A stretch of DNA of 64,000 bases from Calothrix sp. NIES-4105 (GCF_002368415.1 NZ_AP018290.1:7989717-8053716), one strand, 5' to 3'. Counted from the first letter of the stretch, positions 52,026 through 61,647 are shown. The notes: a model not told the origin generated them from the sequence alone. Program-made: numbers and translations.

Positions 52026-53507
52026 TTACTTAGTAGCTGTTGCAACTACATTCTCGATGTTAACCATTGCAGTAGTAGTTGGTTCTGTCCAGCGTATTAA
52101 CCATGCGGGTTGAAGACCGAAAATGACAATCAACAGTGCTAGGGCAAAAGCTGGAAGACGGTCACTCCAGTAAACTCTTGGTAGATTCATTACTTGTACT
52201 GATAATCTACCGAAGAACGCGCGGTTCATTAAAATCAGGAAGTAAACTGCTGATAGACCAGTTCCAATCATTGATAGTAGAGTTTGTACGGGGAAAACTG
52301 CGAAGCTGCCGCGAAAGACGATAAATTCGGAAATAAACCCAATCATTCCGGGTATTCCAGAACTTGCCATTACCCCAACAACCATTAAGCTACCAATTAC
52401 TGGCATTCCACGTTCGGGGTTGAAAAGTCCTTTAACTACATCTAAATCACGACTGCCTGCTTTTTTATACACAACGCCTACGAGCAAGAACAGTAATGCT
52501 GATATTAAACCGTGGCTAATCATTTGTAATACTGCTCCTAACACGCTTAATGGTGTTGCAGCAGCAGCGGCAAGCAGTACATAACCCATGTGTCCCACCG
52601 AACTATATGCCACCATTTTCTTCATATCTTTTTGAGCGATGGCACAGGATGAACCATATAGTACGCTTACTACTGCCCATGTTGCTAAAAACGGCGCCAA
52701 GTAATTCCAAGCATCAGGTAATAAGTCCATGCCAAACCGCAGTAAACCGTAAGTACCTAGTTTCAACAATACCCCTGCGAGCAGAACTGATATTGGTGTG
52801 GAAGCTTCAACGTGAGCATCGGGTAGCCAAGTATGAAAAGGTACTAAAGGCATTTTGATGCCAAAGCCGATTAAGATTCCTAGTAGTAAAATGATTTGAG
52901 TTACGAGCGGTAAACTTGTCGTATTCAAGTCATTAAGCGTAAAAGTGTGCGAATCACTCAGCCATACCATGCCAAGGAAACTTGCTAGAATTAAAACTCC
53001 TGATATTGCCGTGTATATCAAAAATTTCGTTGCTGCATAACCTCGACGTTGACCACCCCAAATGGCGATTAACAAGTACAGGGGAATCAATTCGATTTCG
53101 TAAAACAGGAAAAATAACAGCAAGTCCTGCGATAAAAAGGCGCCTGTAACTCCGATATTTAACAGCAGTAATAATGAATAATAAAATCGCGGTCGATTTA
53201 TTGATTCATCAGTACTGTAAATCGCTATACAAGTTAACAGCGCATTCAGTACTAGCAATGGTAATGATAAACCATCAACACCAAGATGATAATTCAAGCC
53301 TAATACATCTATCCAGGGCAAGAACTCAGTAAATTGGTGCGAGACGTTGCTTGGATTAAATAAAACTGCCAAAACAATCGTCCATACAAAAGCAATGCTA
53401 GCAAAACCCAAAGCTATCTGACGTGATAACTTTGATGTGACTTGAATAGGAAAAAACCCAATCAATGCGGCACCTATCAACGGTAAAAGAAGTAAAACAG
53501 TAAGCAT
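52026..53507 (-). CDS. ndhD4: NAD(P)H dehydrogenase subunit 4, NdhD4 type
   Basis: Thylakoid or plasma-membrane proton-pumping subunit of 493 residues from the ATG at 53507 (MLTVLLLLPLIGAALIGFFP). A longer frame from 53594 merely translates heptanucleotide repeats. About 14 membrane helices are present with NdhD motifs: LLLFFLFYEIELIPLYLLIAIWGG, PLVPFHTWLPDAHVEASTPISVLLAGVLLKLGTYG, MVAYSSVGHMGYVLL. Conserved Glu and Lys residues of the antiporter-like channel are present. It works with NdhF4 and ChpX in CO2 uptake. Confidence 0.92.
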   Translation of the reverse strand: MLTVLLLLPLIGAALIGFFPIQVTSKLSRQIALGFASIAFVWTIVLAVLFNPSNVSHQFTEFLPWIDVLGLNYHLGVDGLSLPLLVLNALLTCIAIYSTDESINRPRFYYSLLLLLNIGVTGAFLSQDLLLFFLFYEIELIPLYLLIAIWGGQRRGYAATKFLIYTAISGVLILASFLGMVWLSDSHTFTLNDLNTTSLPLVTQIILLLGILIGFGIKMPLVPFHTWLPDAHVEASTPISVLLAGVLLKLGTYGLLRFGMDLLPDAWNYLAPFLATWAVVSVLYGSSCAIAQKDMKKMVAYSSVGHMGYVLLAAAAATPLSVLGAVLQMISHGLISALLFLLVGVVYKKAGSRDLDVVKGLFNPERGMPVIGSLMVVGVMASSGIPGMIGFISEFIVFRGSFAVFPVQTLLSMIGTGLSAVYFLILMNRAFFGRLSVQVMNLPRVYWSDRLPAFALALLIVIFGLQPAWLIRWTEPTTTAMVNIENVVATATK

Positions 53508-53515
53508 AATTAAGT

Positions 53516-53672
53516 AGAAAGTGCTGAGTTCTGAGTGCTGAGTGCTGAGTGCTGAGTGCTGAGTATGAGTATAAGTACTGAGTGAAATTAACAATCAAGA
53601 GTTCTAATTAAGAGTTAGGAGTCATAATCACAAACTCAGCACGAGCGCACTTTCTACTCAGCACTATTTCAG
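53516..53672. repeat. Heptanucleotide repeat cluster between ndhF4 and ndhD4
   Basis: A run of GAGTGCT units (about five in tandem near 53530-53565) plus inverted AGCACGAGCGCAC and TCAGCACTATTTCAGCACTATTT. It lies within the operon spacer. Confidence 0.85.
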
Positions 53673-53678
53673 CACTAT

Positions 53679-55535
53679 TTAAAATGGGAGGTTATTAAGA
53701 AGACCTAATGACCAGCTAATGAAGAAACCTAGTATGCTGACACCAATGATGATGGTCAACATGTAACCTTGTGATTGACCGGATACACTGTATTTCAGAC
53801 CTTGTCCACTGAATATTGCCGCAAACCCTACTAAGTTTACTAACCCGTCGATGATGTAGCGGTCACTCCATGCTGATACTTTTGAAAGTATTGCGACTAT
53901 ACTTACTACCGTTGATTTATATATACGGTCGATGTAAAAGTCATATCCTAATAAGTCCTGTATAAATCGCCATGCTAGTACAGTTGAACGTGACCATGCT
54001 TTGTGCAGATGAATTGTAGAGCCGACTACTACCCCGAATGCAGTAGATGACACAAGTAACGATAATACTGTTAAATTTATGCTTTCCCACGTCGGTAGTA
54101 AATACCACTGTTGGAGCATTAATGGTACTAACAAATTTATAATTGTTAACGAAACCATTGGTACCGCCATCTGCCAGCCAACTTCCGGCGCCCGTCGAGT
54201 TTTCTGCTGTGGTTTACCCCAAAAAACTAACCGAAACACTCTAGTCAAATTTAATGCAGTTAATCCATTAACTAATATCAACACGATAACTACCCACGGT
54301 GAAATAGTAGCTAAACCATCTGCCCAAGAAAGCATTGCCCAAAAACTACCAAGTGGCAACATTGTCACCATACTTGCCGAACCGACTACAAATGCGGTTG
54401 TTGTTGCTGGCATTCTTGACCATAGTCCACCCATTTCGGTTAAGTCTTGGCTGCTGGTTGTGAAAATTACTGAACCAGAACTCATGAACAACAGCGCTTT
54501 GGCTATCGCATGAGTTAATAGCAGCATCAGCGCAACACCACCCTGTTCCATACCAACAGCTAAGAACACTAACCCCATATACGCACTCGTTGAATGTGAC
54601 AACGCGCGCTTAATATCAGTTTGGGCAATTGAAACTAGTGTTGCACCAATTGCCGTCACCAAACCCATCACTACTAATGTATTTAACGCTACGGGTGAAA
54701 GTGCTAGTACTGGCTGAAGCTTGTACAGTAGATAGGCGCCACCAGCTACGACCATTGAGTTTCGTAATATCGATGCGGGGTTGGGACCTTCCATAGCTTC
54801 ATCAAGCCAGAGGTGAAAGGGAAACTGCGCGCACTTACCCGCAGGCCCAGCAATTAAAGCTAGTCCTAACAAGGTTGATACCATAGGAGAGAGTTCCGCC
54901 GTCTGTGCCCACTCGTACAAATCTGAAAAATTTAAACTGCCCGCTATCACAGAAAGCGCTACAACTGCCATTAAAAGCAGTAAGTCTCCAACCCGCTTCG
55001 TCCAAAAAGCATCACGCGCGGCAGTTACAACCAAAGGTTGTGCGTACCAAAAGCCAACGAGTAAATACGTTGATAATGTCAAAACTTCTAAAAGTACGTA
55101 ACTCAGAAATAGTGAGTCGCTAATTGCTAAACCACTTAACGCTGCTTCAAAAAATCCCATCAACGCAAAAAAGCGCGCCAATGCCCAGTCTTTTTCCATG
55201 TACCCTAGAGCATAAATTTGCGCGAGCAAACTCAACCAAGTAATTAATACTGATGCTCCAACACTAATACTTGAAATCTCAATTGCAAACGATAAATCAA
55301 AATCAGCAGCTTGAAACCAAGTTATAAGTAAACTTTGTGGTTCACTGCTCCAAACCTCTCTGAAAATTAGTAAGCTGTGAACAAAAGCTAGTACCGTCAT
55401 TAATATATTAAAGTACGCTGCAGGTCTTGGGCCTGTGCGTCTTACTAGTCCGATTGCCCAAGGTAGCGTCAATACCGCTCCTATTAAGCCATAGAAAGGA
55501 ACGCACCAACTCGTTGATAGCAAAAATTGATTCAT
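53679..55535 (-). CDS. ndhF4: NAD(P)H dehydrogenase subunit 5, NdhF4 type
   Basis: Largest proton-pumping subunit, 618 residues, about 15 membrane helices. It opens MNQFLLSTSWCVPFYGLIGAVLTLPWAIG and contains SYVLLEVLTLSTYLLVGFWYAQPLVVTAARDAFWTKRVGDLLLL, FPFHLWLDEAMEGPNPASILRNSMVVAGGAYLLYKLQPV and SHSTSAYMGLVFLAVGMEQGG. These are NdhF4-type features of the low-affinity, constitutive CO2-uptake complex. It is the first gene of ndhF4-ndhD4-chpX, divergent from the ccm cluster. Confidence 0.92.
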   Translation of the reverse strand: MNQFLLSTSWCVPFYGLIGAVLTLPWAIGLVRRTGPRPAAYFNILMTVLAFVHSLLIFREVWSSEPQSLLITWFQAADFDLSFAIEISSISVGASVLITWLSLLAQIYALGYMEKDWALARFFALMGFFEAALSGLAISDSLFLSYVLLEVLTLSTYLLVGFWYAQPLVVTAARDAFWTKRVGDLLLLMAVVALSVIAGSLNFSDLYEWAQTAELSPMVSTLLGLALIAGPAGKCAQFPFHLWLDEAMEGPNPASILRNSMVVAGGAYLLYKLQPVLALSPVALNTLVVMGLVTAIGATLVSIAQTDIKRALSHSTSAYMGLVFLAVGMEQGGVALMLLLTHAIAKALLFMSSGSVIFTTSSQDLTEMGGLWSRMPATTTAFVVGSASMVTMLPLGSFWAMLSWADGLATISPWVVIVLILVNGLTALNLTRVFRLVFWGKPQQKTRRAPEVGWQMAVPMVSLTIINLLVPLMLQQWYLLPTWESINLTVLSLLVSSTAFGVVVGSTIHLHKAWSRSTVLAWRFIQDLLGYDFYIDRIYKSTVVSIVAILSKVSAWSDRYIIDGLVNLVGFAAIFSGQGLKYSVSGQSQGYMLTIIIGVSILGFFISWSLGLLNNLPF

Positions 55536-56178
55536 CTATACTTCCTGATTGCCTTTATTAGAGAAATGATTATCGATGAAACTAAGTTAACTAAAAGCTA
55601 TGTTCTAAGATTGTGTTCAATGTGTGAATTGCATCGAATAGCTTTTTATTACCTAGATTTTCTCCAAAATATGTCTAAAATACTACTCTGCTTCGCATAA
55701 ATAAACATTTATCTTCTTATGGCACAGTCCTTATCTGCTAGGATTTTGTTGTATCAAAAACCGAGCTTATATGTTTTATAAAAAAAACTTATATTTGATA
55801 CAAGCTTAGTGCTAGACATGCTAGGCAGCATAATACTGGCAGAGACGCGACATGTACGCTCTCGCTCAACTATTTCCTCACGGTAGATTTGCCGCCTTTG
55901 GGAGACTGATTAAACTAACAGTATAAAGAAATTATAATTCATAACGCCAGAATTCGTAATCCGTAGTCTGTAATGACTGGAAATACACTGATATTAAGTT
56001 GGTTAAGTTTTTTAAAACCATTTTATTATAAAGTATTATAGTGATTTATCTTGCCAGGGGTGCCAACCTTTTCTATGCTTAATTTGAGAGTGCTTTTTTA
56101 AGCTGACTAAGATGAGCATCCCCGTCAAAAAAATTCATTCTTGTTCAGAGTCGCGTAAATTTTTGTAGGAGTCTTACT
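55536..56178. promoter_or_regulatory. Shared intergenic region between ndhF4 and the ccm operon
   Basis: 643 bp between divergent carbon-uptake and carboxysome genes; both promoters must lie here. It has no GGCGCC. A direct pair of CTTATAT(G/T)T near 55768 and 55789 and general AT-richness were noted. No specific LysR-type site could be fixed with confidence. GGAG seven bases before the GTG at 56179 serves as the ribosome site of ccmK. Confidence 0.5.
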
Positions 56179-56487
56179 GTGCCAATTGCAGTTGGAATGA
56201 TTGAGACTAAAGGTTTTCCAGCAGTTGTAGAAGCTGCGGATGCTATGGTTAAGGCTGCACGTGTAACCTTGGTTGGATATGAAAAAATCGGTAGCGCGCG
56301 CGTTACTGTTATAGTTCGAGGCGACGTATCAGAGGTACAAGCTTCGGTAGCTGCTGGAATTGAAGCCGCGCGTCGTGTTAACGGTGGTGAAGTCGTATCC
56401 ACACACATTATTGCACGTCCACACGAGAACCTAGAATATGTACTACCGATTCGGTACACCGAAGCGGTCGAACAATTCCGAACTTAG
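56179..56487 (+). CDS. ccmK1: Carboxysome shell hexamer CcmK (first copy)
   Basis: BMC-H shell protein of 102 residues starting with GTG ([38 protein letters not shown]). It forms the hexagonal tiles of the beta-carboxysome shell. The pore-loop KIGSAR is slightly unusual, with Ala where the downstream copy has Gly. The C-terminus is short ([10 protein letters not shown]). The numbering K1 versus K2 is assigned by order and is uncertain. Confidence 0.93.
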   Translation: MPIAVGMIETKGFPAVVEAADAMVKAARVTLVGYEKIGSARVTVIVRGDVSEVQASVAAGIEAARRVNGGEVVSTHIIARPHENLEYVLPIRYTEAVEQFRT

Positions 56488-56488
56488 G

Positions 56489-56638
56489 ATTTGAGATTTT
56501 AGATTGCGCGATTTTAGATTTTAGATTCTAGACGTGGTTTATAGCTTCTTCTAAGTAAATAGCTTGAGTAAAGTAGTATTTGATGTAAGTATTGTCCGAG
56601 TTTACAATCCAAAATCCAAAATCCAAAATCTAAAATCA
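56489..56638. repeat. Inverted ATTTTAGATT / AATCCAAAATC repeat between the ccmK genes
   Basis: GATTTGAGATTTTAGATT and GATTTTAGATTTTAGATTC at the left face AATCCAAAATCCAAAATCCAAAATC and TAAAATC at the right, so the RNA could fold into a long hairpin between the two shell genes. Such a structure might adjust the ratio of the two paralogues. Confidence 0.7.
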
Positions 56639-56690
56639 GTAACGCATTGTTTGTTGTAAAAACTTTGGAACGCTCATACAGGATAAAAAA

Positions 56691-57035
56691 ATGTCTATTG
56701 CAGTCGGAATGGTAGAAACATTGGGCTTTCCAGCAGTTGTAGAAGCTGCGGATGCAATGGTAAAAGCCGCGCGTGTAACTTTGGTTGGATATGAGAAAAT
56801 TGGAAGCGGACGTGTAACGGTAATAGTCCGTGGAGATGTGTCAGAAGTCCAAGCTTCTGTAGCAGCTGGTGTTGAAAACGTGAAGCGCGTTAATGGTGGA
56901 CAAGTTTTATCCACACACATTATTGCTCGTCCTCACGAAAACTTAGAGTACGTTTTACCTATTCGCTACACCGAAGATGTAGAACAGTTCCGCGAAAACG
57001 TTAACGCTATTCGTCCTTTTGGTAGAAGACCATAG
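56691..57035 (+). CDS. ccmK2: Carboxysome shell hexamer CcmK (second copy)
   Basis: BMC-H protein of 114 residues ([26 protein letters not shown]), nearly identical to the first copy over the core but with the canonical KIGSGR pore loop and a longer C-terminal tail ([13 protein letters not shown]). It is the major shell protein type. It is 34 bp upstream of ccmL. Confidence 0.94.
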   Translation: MSIAVGMVETLGFPAVVEAADAMVKAARVTLVGYEKIGSGRVTVIVRGDVSEVQASVAAGVENVKRVNGGQVLSTHIIARPHENLEYVLPIRYTEDVEQFRENVNAIRPFGRRP

Positions 57036-57069
57036 TTAACAAGGGCGTTAAATAGCGCTTTTCTAGATA

Positions 57070-57372
57070 ATGCAAATTGCAAAGGTTCGCGGCACCGTAG
57101 TTAGTACGCAAAAAGACCCAAGTCTTCGAGGCGTAAAACTGCTTTTATTACAGTTAGTTGACGAGGAAGGACAACTCTTGCAATCGTATGAAGTGGCTGC
57201 TGATAGCGTTGGAGCAGGAGTTGATGAGTGGGTGCTAGTAAGTCGTGGTAGTGCCGCGCGTCATGTTCAAGGTTCTGAACAGCGTCCTTTAGATGCAGCA
57301 GTGATAGCGATTATCGACACAGTTCATGTCGAAGACCGCGTAATTTACAGTAAGAAAGACCAATATCGATAA
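57070..57372 (+). CDS. ccmL: Carboxysome shell vertex protein CcmL
   Basis: BMC-P pentamer of 100 residues that caps the twelve vertices of the shell. MQIAKVRGTVVSTQKDPSLRG, GAGVDEWVLVSRGSAARH and DAAVIAIIDTVHVEDRVIY are family hallmarks. It is followed by a heptanucleotide repeat and ccmM. Confidence 0.96.
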   Translation: MQIAKVRGTVVSTQKDPSLRGVKLLLLQLVDEEGQLLQSYEVAADSVGAGVDEWVLVSRGSAARHVQGSEQRPLDAAVIAIIDTVHVEDRVIYSKKDQYR

Positions 57373-57379
57373 ATCAGTT

Positions 57380-57450
57380 ATGAGTGAAAAGTGCTGAGTG
57401 CTGAGTGTATTATTAGTTACTCAGGACTTAGAACTCAGAACTCAGAACTA
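57380..57450. repeat. Heptanucleotide-type repeat between ccmL and ccmM
   Basis: AGTGCTGAGTGCTGAGTGTATTATTAG and CTCAGGACTTAGAACTCAGAACTCAGAAC form diverged heptamer arrays. They lie inside the operon and end just before the AGGAGGCA ribosome site of ccmM. Confidence 0.7.
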
Positions 57451-57470
57451 AATCCAGGAGGCACAAAGAA

Positions 57471-59228
57471 ATGGCAGTCCGTAGCGCGGTGGAGGCGGCG
57501 CCCCCAACCCCGTGGTCAAAGAATTTGGCTGAACCAAACATCGATGCAACGGCGTTTGTACATTCATTTTCCCATATCATCGGGGATGTCGAGATTGGCG
57601 CAAATGTAATTATTGCACCTGGTACTTCGGTTCGAGCCGACGAAGGCACACCGTTTTATATAGGTGAAAATACGAATCTCCAAGATGGTGTAGTTATACA
57701 TGGTTTGGAGCAAGGTCGCGTAATTGGCGACAATAAAAAAGAATATTCGGTATGGGTTGGTAAAAACTCCTGTATCACTCACATGGCTTTGATTCATGGT
57801 CCTTGCTATGTGGGGAATAATTGTTTTATAGGTTTTCGTTCGACGGTATTTAATGCCAGAATTGGTGACGGTTGTATCGTGATGATGCACGCACTAATTC
57901 AGGATGTAGAAATTCCGCCGGGTAAGTACGTACCATCGGGAGCAATAATTACAAACCAGCAGCAAGCGGATCGTCTGCCAGATGTGCAAGGTTCGGATAA
58001 AGAGTTTGCCCACCACGTTGTTGGTATAAATCAAGCTCTCCGCGCTGGTTATCTCTGTGCTGCGGACACAAAGTGTATTTCATCAATTCGGAACGAGTCG
58101 AAGTCATCTAGTTTGAATCAAAATAACGGTTTTAGTTTTGCTTTTGAGAGGGACAACGAGGTGTTAGGTAATAAATTAGGCGCTGAAACAGTAGAGCAAT
58201 TACGCTATTTGTTAGAGCAAGGATTTAAGATTGGAACTGAGCATGTTGACCAGCGTAGATTCCGCACTGGTTCATGGGCTAGCTGTTCTCCGATTGAAGC
58301 GCGTTCGCTCGGTGATGCGGTTGCAGCGTTAGAGTCATGTTTAGTTCAACATAGTGGCGAGTACGTTCGTTTGTTTGGTATTGATAAAAATAGACGGCGT
58401 GTTCTTGAAACAATTGTTCAACGTCCTGATGGTGTAATCGCACCCGAAGCAACAACAGTTGGATTTAAGGCGCCTGTTAATAGTTACAGTAGCAATGGTG
58501 GTAGTCATAATAGTAGCGTTAGCAGTACTTATGGTAATGCAGGCGCCAGCTATAGCAATCGTAACGGTAGCAGTAAAATCAACAGCGAAACTGTTGAACA
58601 AATTCGCTCCTTGCTTTCTAGTGGATACAGAATTGGTACAGAACACGTAGACGAAAGACGCTTCCGTACAGGTTCTTGGCAAAGCTGTCAACCAATCGAA
58701 TCAACTTCTACAAACGATGTTATTTCTGCCTTGGAAGATTGTATGTTAAATCACCAGGGCGATTACGTGCGTTTAATTGGTATCGACCCTAAAGCCAAGC
58801 GCCGCGTTCTCGAAACAATAATCCAGCGCCCAAATGGTACACAAGCACCTAGTAGCAATGGAACTTCAAAATCGTTTGCTGCACCTGCAACATCGGCGCC
58901 CAAGACAAGCTACTCTTCTTCACAGTCTTCCTCGTATTCTTCGAGTTACTCTTCTAACTCAAGTTCGCGCTTGAGTCCAGAAGTAATGGATCACCTGCGC
59001 CAACTCACAGCTTCTGGGTATAAAATTAGCGCAGAACACGTAGATGAACGTCGTTTCCGCACTGGTTCGTGGCAAAGCTGCGGGCAAATTCAGGCACACT
59101 CAGAACGTGATGCAGCAGCAGCACTAGAAGGATTCCTCTCGGAATATCAAGGTGAGTACGTGCGTTTAATCGGCATCGACCCTGTAGCGAAACGCCGCGT
59201 CTTAGAATTAATTATTCAACGTCCATAA
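57471..59228 (+). CDS. ccmM: Carboxysome assembly protein CcmM (gamma-CA plus three SSUL modules)
   Basis: Scaffold of 585 residues that condenses Rubisco and links it to the shell. Residues 1-210 are a hexapeptide left-handed beta-helix gamma-carbonic anhydrase with zinc ligands His77, His104 and His109 ([19 protein letters not shown]) and a C-terminal Cys pair (CAADTKC). Three Rubisco-small-subunit-like modules follow, at about 235-320, 370-455 and 495-585, each with the pattern [23 protein letters not shown]. The linkers are Ser/Asn rich. AGGAGG lies well before the ATG. An internal GTG at 58161, in frame and preceded by GAGAGGG, could start the short SSUL-only form. Confidence 0.96.
   Translation: MAVRSAVEAAPPTPWSKNLAEPNIDATAFVHSFSHIIGDVEIGANVIIAPGTSVRADEGTPFYIGENTNLQDGVVIHGLEQGRVIGDNKKEYSVWVGKNSCITHMALIHGPCYVGNNCFIGFRSTVFNARIGDGCIVMMHALIQDVEIPPGKYVPSGAIITNQQQADRLPDVQGSDKEFAHHVVGINQALRAGYLCAADTKCISSIRNESKSSSLNQNNGFSFAFERDNEVLGNKLGAETVEQLRYLLEQGFKIGTEHVDQRRFRTGSWASCSPIEARSLGDAVAALESCLVQHSGEYVRLFGIDKNRRRVLETIVQRPDGVIAPEATTVGFKAPVNSYSSNGGSHNSSVSSTYGNAGASYSNRNGSSKINSETVEQIRSLLSSGYRIGTEHVDERRFRTGSWQSCQPIESTSTNDVISALEDCMLNHQGDYVRLIGIDPKAKRRVLETIIQRPNGTQAPSSNGTSKSFAAPATSAPKTSYSSSQSSSYSSSYSSNSSSRLSPEVMDHLRQLTASGYKISAEHVDERRFRTGSWQSCGQIQAHSERDAAAALEGFLSEYQGEYVRLIGIDPVAKRRVLELIIQRP
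58161..59228 (+). CDS. Possible internal translation product of ccmM (short, SSUL-only form)
   Basis: The GTG at 58161 is in the ccmM frame (codon 231), with GAGAGGG about nine bases upstream. It would give 355 residues beginning just ahead of the first SSUL module ([18 protein letters not shown]). Synechococcus makes such a short form (CcmM35) by internal initiation, and the placement of this candidate matches. Not shown for this organism. Confidence 0.45.
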   Translation: MLGNKLGAETVEQLRYLLEQGFKIGTEHVDQRRFRTGSWASCSPIEARSLGDAVAALESCLVQHSGEYVRLFGIDKNRRRVLETIVQRPDGVIAPEATTVGFKAPVNSYSSNGGSHNSSVSSTYGNAGASYSNRNGSSKINSETVEQIRSLLSSGYRIGTEHVDERRFRTGSWQSCQPIESTSTNDVISALEDCMLNHQGDYVRLIGIDPKAKRRVLETIIQRPNGTQAPSSNGTSKSFAAPATSAPKTSYSSSQSSSYSSSYSSNSSSRLSPEVMDHLRQLTASGYKISAEHVDERRFRTGSWQSCGQIQAHSERDAAAALEGFLSEYQGEYVRLIGIDPVAKRRVLELIIQRP

Positions 59229-59372
59229 GAAGTGCTGAGTAGAAAGTGAGTCGTGCTGAGTGGAAAGTGAGTCGTGCTGAGTTTTTATTCATAACTTATA
59301 ACTTCGCGCCTCATAACTCTTTACTTCTAACTCTACTCAGCACTCAGCACTCAGCACTCAGCACTCATTACT
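59229..59372. repeat. Heptanucleotide repeat cluster between ccmM and ccmN
   Basis: AGTGCTGAGTAGAAAGTGAGTCGTGCTGAG units on the left and CTACTCAGCACTCAGCACTCAGCACTCAGCACTC-type units on the right are inverted to each other. It is again inside the ccm operon. Confidence 0.85.
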
Positions 59373-59395
59373 CATTATTTTGGTAACGTTTTTTT

Positions 59396-60112
59396 ATGTC
59401 AGTGCCGCCACTGCTGCGATTTGGCAGTAGCTTTGAATCTTATATCGGTGGCGAGGTGATAGTCCACGAGAGTGCAGTAATTGCACCCGGTGTGATTCTA
59501 AACGCGGCTCCAGATAGCAAGATAATTATTGGTGCTGGGGTATGTATTGGTATGGGTTCAGTAATCCAAGTTGATACAGGTACCCTAGAAATTGAGGCTG
59601 GAGCAAGTATAGGCGCCGGATTTTTAATGGTTGGTGAAGGTAAAATCGGAGCAAATGCCTGTATTGGTTCAGCTACAACTGTTTTTAGATGCTCGGTTGC
59701 TGCCTCTTCTGTTGTGGCGCCTGGTTCAATACTAGGAGATAAAAGTCGTAACACTATTGATATTGAAAAGGACTTATCGAGTCAACCCACTTCAACTCAA
59801 CCTAGCTCAAGTGAAGCTTCTTTGAATTCAACTCAAAGTATGCAGCAAGAACTAGAGGATGTATGGGCGCCCGGTAGTAATAGTAACAGCAATAACAGTA
59901 ATTTAAACCACAACACTAATAATGGATATAATTCATCAAGTACAATAAACCAACCATCCCAAAGTTCTATCCAACCTCAACCCACCACTGAACAAAACAC
60001 CTTTGGTACTCAGATTGCTGGACAAACCAGTATCCAACGACTACTAGTCACATTATTCCCCCATCGACAAGCATTAAATAAACCTTTGTTAGATGACGAT
60101 GAGTCTGAATAA
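59396..60112 (+). CDS. ccmN: Carboxysome assembly protein CcmN
   Basis: Adaptor of 238 residues that bridges CcmM to the shell. The N-terminal ~125 residues are hexapeptide repeats (VIAPGVILNAAPDSKIIIGAGVCIGMGSVIQ). A long Ser/Asn/Gln linker follows. The C-terminal encapsulation peptide GQTSIQRLLVTLFPHRQAL binds the CcmK shell. All three parts are intact. Confidence 0.95.
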   Translation: MSVPPLLRFGSSFESYIGGEVIVHESAVIAPGVILNAAPDSKIIIGAGVCIGMGSVIQVDTGTLEIEAGASIGAGFLMVGEGKIGANACIGSATTVFRCSVAASSVVAPGSILGDKSRNTIDIEKDLSSQPTSTQPSSSEASLNSTQSMQQELEDVWAPGSNSNSNNSNLNHNTNNGYNSSSTINQPSQSSIQPQPTTEQNTFGTQIAGQTSIQRLLVTLFPHRQALNKPLLDDDESE

Positions 60113-60162
60113 GTGTTAATCCTTAAGTAATACGGTATTATCAAGTCGAGTATCCTGGAGAA

Positions 60163-60936
60163 ATGAGAATGGAGGCATACAATCAACGCTCGATTGGCAC
60201 GAATCAGCCTCGACGAGATATATTCAAGGATACTGCTCTGGGAATGGTATCAACACGCAGTTTCCCAGCTATAGTTGGCACGGCGGATATGATGCTGAAG
60301 TCGGCTGGTGTACATTTAATTGGTTATGAAAAAATAGGCGATGGTTATTGCACTGCTGTTATACGTGGTGGAATAGCCGATATTCGTCTCGCTGTTCAAA
60401 CTGGTGAAGACACTGCTAAACAATTTAATGAGTTTGTCTCAAGTTTAGTTATTCCTCGCCCGTTTCCTAACTTAGAAGTTATATTGCCAATTAATAGCCG
60501 TTTGAGTCAGCTTGCCGAGGGTGACTCTTACAGTCGCTTGAGCAATTTAGCTATCGGTCTAATTGAAACGCGCGGGTTTCCCGCATTAGTAGGTGCCGCT
60601 GATGCTATGCTTAAGGCCGCCGATGTGCAGTTAGCAGGTTATGAAAAAATTGGGGCTGGTTTATGTACCGCAATAATTCGCGGTTCAGTAGCAAACGTCG
60701 CTGTTGCAGTCGAAGCTGGAATGAATGAAGCTGAACGTATTGGTGAACTTAATGCCGTAATGGTAATTCCACGGCCACTTGACGAACTCGAACAAACATT
60801 GCCCGTTGCAAGTTGTTGGATCGAAGAACGTCAACCGCTGAAAATACCACTTAATATTAAAGAACCTGTTGCAGAAGCCGAAGTACTACCAGATTTAGTG
60901 AAACTTCCCATGAAAATTACTACTGAAGAACTATAA
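60163..60936 (+). CDS. ccmO: Carboxysome shell protein CcmO (tandem BMC)
   Basis: Protein of 257 residues (255 if the ATG at 60169, better spaced from GGAG, is used). Two BMC domains lie at about 25-110 and 130-220 (ALGMVSTRSFPAIVGTADMMLKSAGVHLIGYEKIGDG; AIGLIETRGFPALVGAADAMLKAADVQLAGYEKIGAG), forming a pseudohexameric trimer at shell edges. It closes the ccmK-K-L-M-N-O run, all in one direction. Confidence 0.95.
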   Translation: MRMEAYNQRSIGTNQPRRDIFKDTALGMVSTRSFPAIVGTADMMLKSAGVHLIGYEKIGDGYCTAVIRGGIADIRLAVQTGEDTAKQFNEFVSSLVIPRPFPNLEVILPINSRLSQLAEGDSYSRLSNLAIGLIETRGFPALVGAADAMLKAADVQLAGYEKIGAGLCTAIIRGSVANVAVAVEAGMNEAERIGELNAVMVIPRPLDELEQTLPVASCWIEERQPLKIPLNIKEPVAEAEVLPDLVKLPMKITTEEL

Positions 60937-61267
60937 TTAGTAATTACTAAAGTAATTGTTCCAGTTATTGTTCCAGTAACTGTTAAAGAAAACGTTGTAC
61001 ACACCTAGCAGACTAGAGGTCAGTACAACGCTAAATACTATCCCCCAAGATTTATTCTTTTAAGGTGTGTAACGTTTATCAGCGCTATGAACAAAGTGTA
61101 CGTGGTTAGATTCCCGACTTCGTAAAAGTTGTAGGGAATCTTCAACACTCCAGTAGTCCCACTTTGACTCCATACTGCTGGGCTGGAAGGCATCTTACGC
61201 TTTGCTTGTTCTATCGATGATAGCCGAATCCGGCTCATAAAGGAAATACTAATATTTTGATAAATTC

Positions 61268-61285
61268 AATAGATTAAAATCTATT
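61268..61285. promoter_or_regulatory. Palindrome 1 upstream of rbcR (LysR-type box candidate)
   Basis: AATAGATT-AA-AATCTATT: 8-bp arms with a 2-bp centre. It shares the core TAGATT-NN-AATCTA with the element 96 bp downstream, as expected for two binding sites of a dimeric regulator such as RbcR itself. Confidence 0.45.
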
Positions 61286-61363
61286 AAAATTTGAATTTTG
61301 TTTTTAAAAGTTAGCTTTATATAAACATTTTACTATCGTTCTAATTGTATTCGTTATTAAATT

Positions 61364-61381
61364 CATAGATTATAATCTATG
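61364..61381. promoter_or_regulatory. Palindrome 2 upstream of rbcR (LysR-type box candidate)
   Basis: CATAGATT-AT-AATCTATG is a perfect 18-bp palindrome with the same core as palindrome 1, about 190-200 bp before the leader ORF of rbcR. Self-regulation by RbcR is inferred from position. Confidence 0.5.
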
Positions 61382-61566
61382 GTGTGGAGGAAATTTGGGT
61401 TTTTGTCGTGATTTTCCTGCACTATTTCTTAGTGTTCTGTGATACTAGAGTTATATAGTGATGTCAATTGAGCTGTAATATTACTCGATAACGTTGTTAA
61501 ATGGTTAATCAAGGGACTAGTCAATCCGGCTAAAAACGGTTCCTTGTTTAATTAAGAGTTAATAAC

Positions 61567-61647
61567 ATGCGTGTAATCGTGCTTTCTCAAAAAGAATTGC
61601 TACTTGCTATATCGTATGAATTGCTATTAGAGGAGAACTACCTTTGA
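61567..61647 (+). CDS. Small upstream ORF overlapping the rbcR start
   Basis: The ATG at 61567 gives 26 codons (MRVIVLSQKELLLAISYELL ...). Its stop TGA (61645-61647) overlaps the TTG start of rbcR at 61644 by three bases, and the GAGGAG ribosome site of rbcR lies inside it. It may couple translation of the regulator to its own. No homologue is known to me. Confidence 0.4.
   Translation: MRVIVLSQKELLLAISYELLLEENYL

Larger units (their letters stand above)
60937..61566. promoter_or_regulatory. Intergenic region upstream of rbcR
   Basis: About 630 bp. It holds a GTTGTAC/GTACAAC hairpin after ccmO (60994-61029), the third AGATTCCCG hairpin (61108-61141) and two TAGATT-NN-AATCTA palindromes (61268-61285 and 61364-61381). 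A reverse-strand open frame at 61038-61238 runs through the hairpin and is not considered a gene. Confidence 0.55.

Noticed and set aside
53508..53594. Longer N-terminus of NdhD4 (29 extra residues)
   Set aside because: The extension is translated heptanucleotide repeat (SALSTQHSELSTQ pattern); the internal ATG at 53507 matches the family start.
61038..61238. 66-codon reverse frame downstream of ccmO
   Set aside because: Runs through the AGATTCCCG hairpin and has no protein-like signature.
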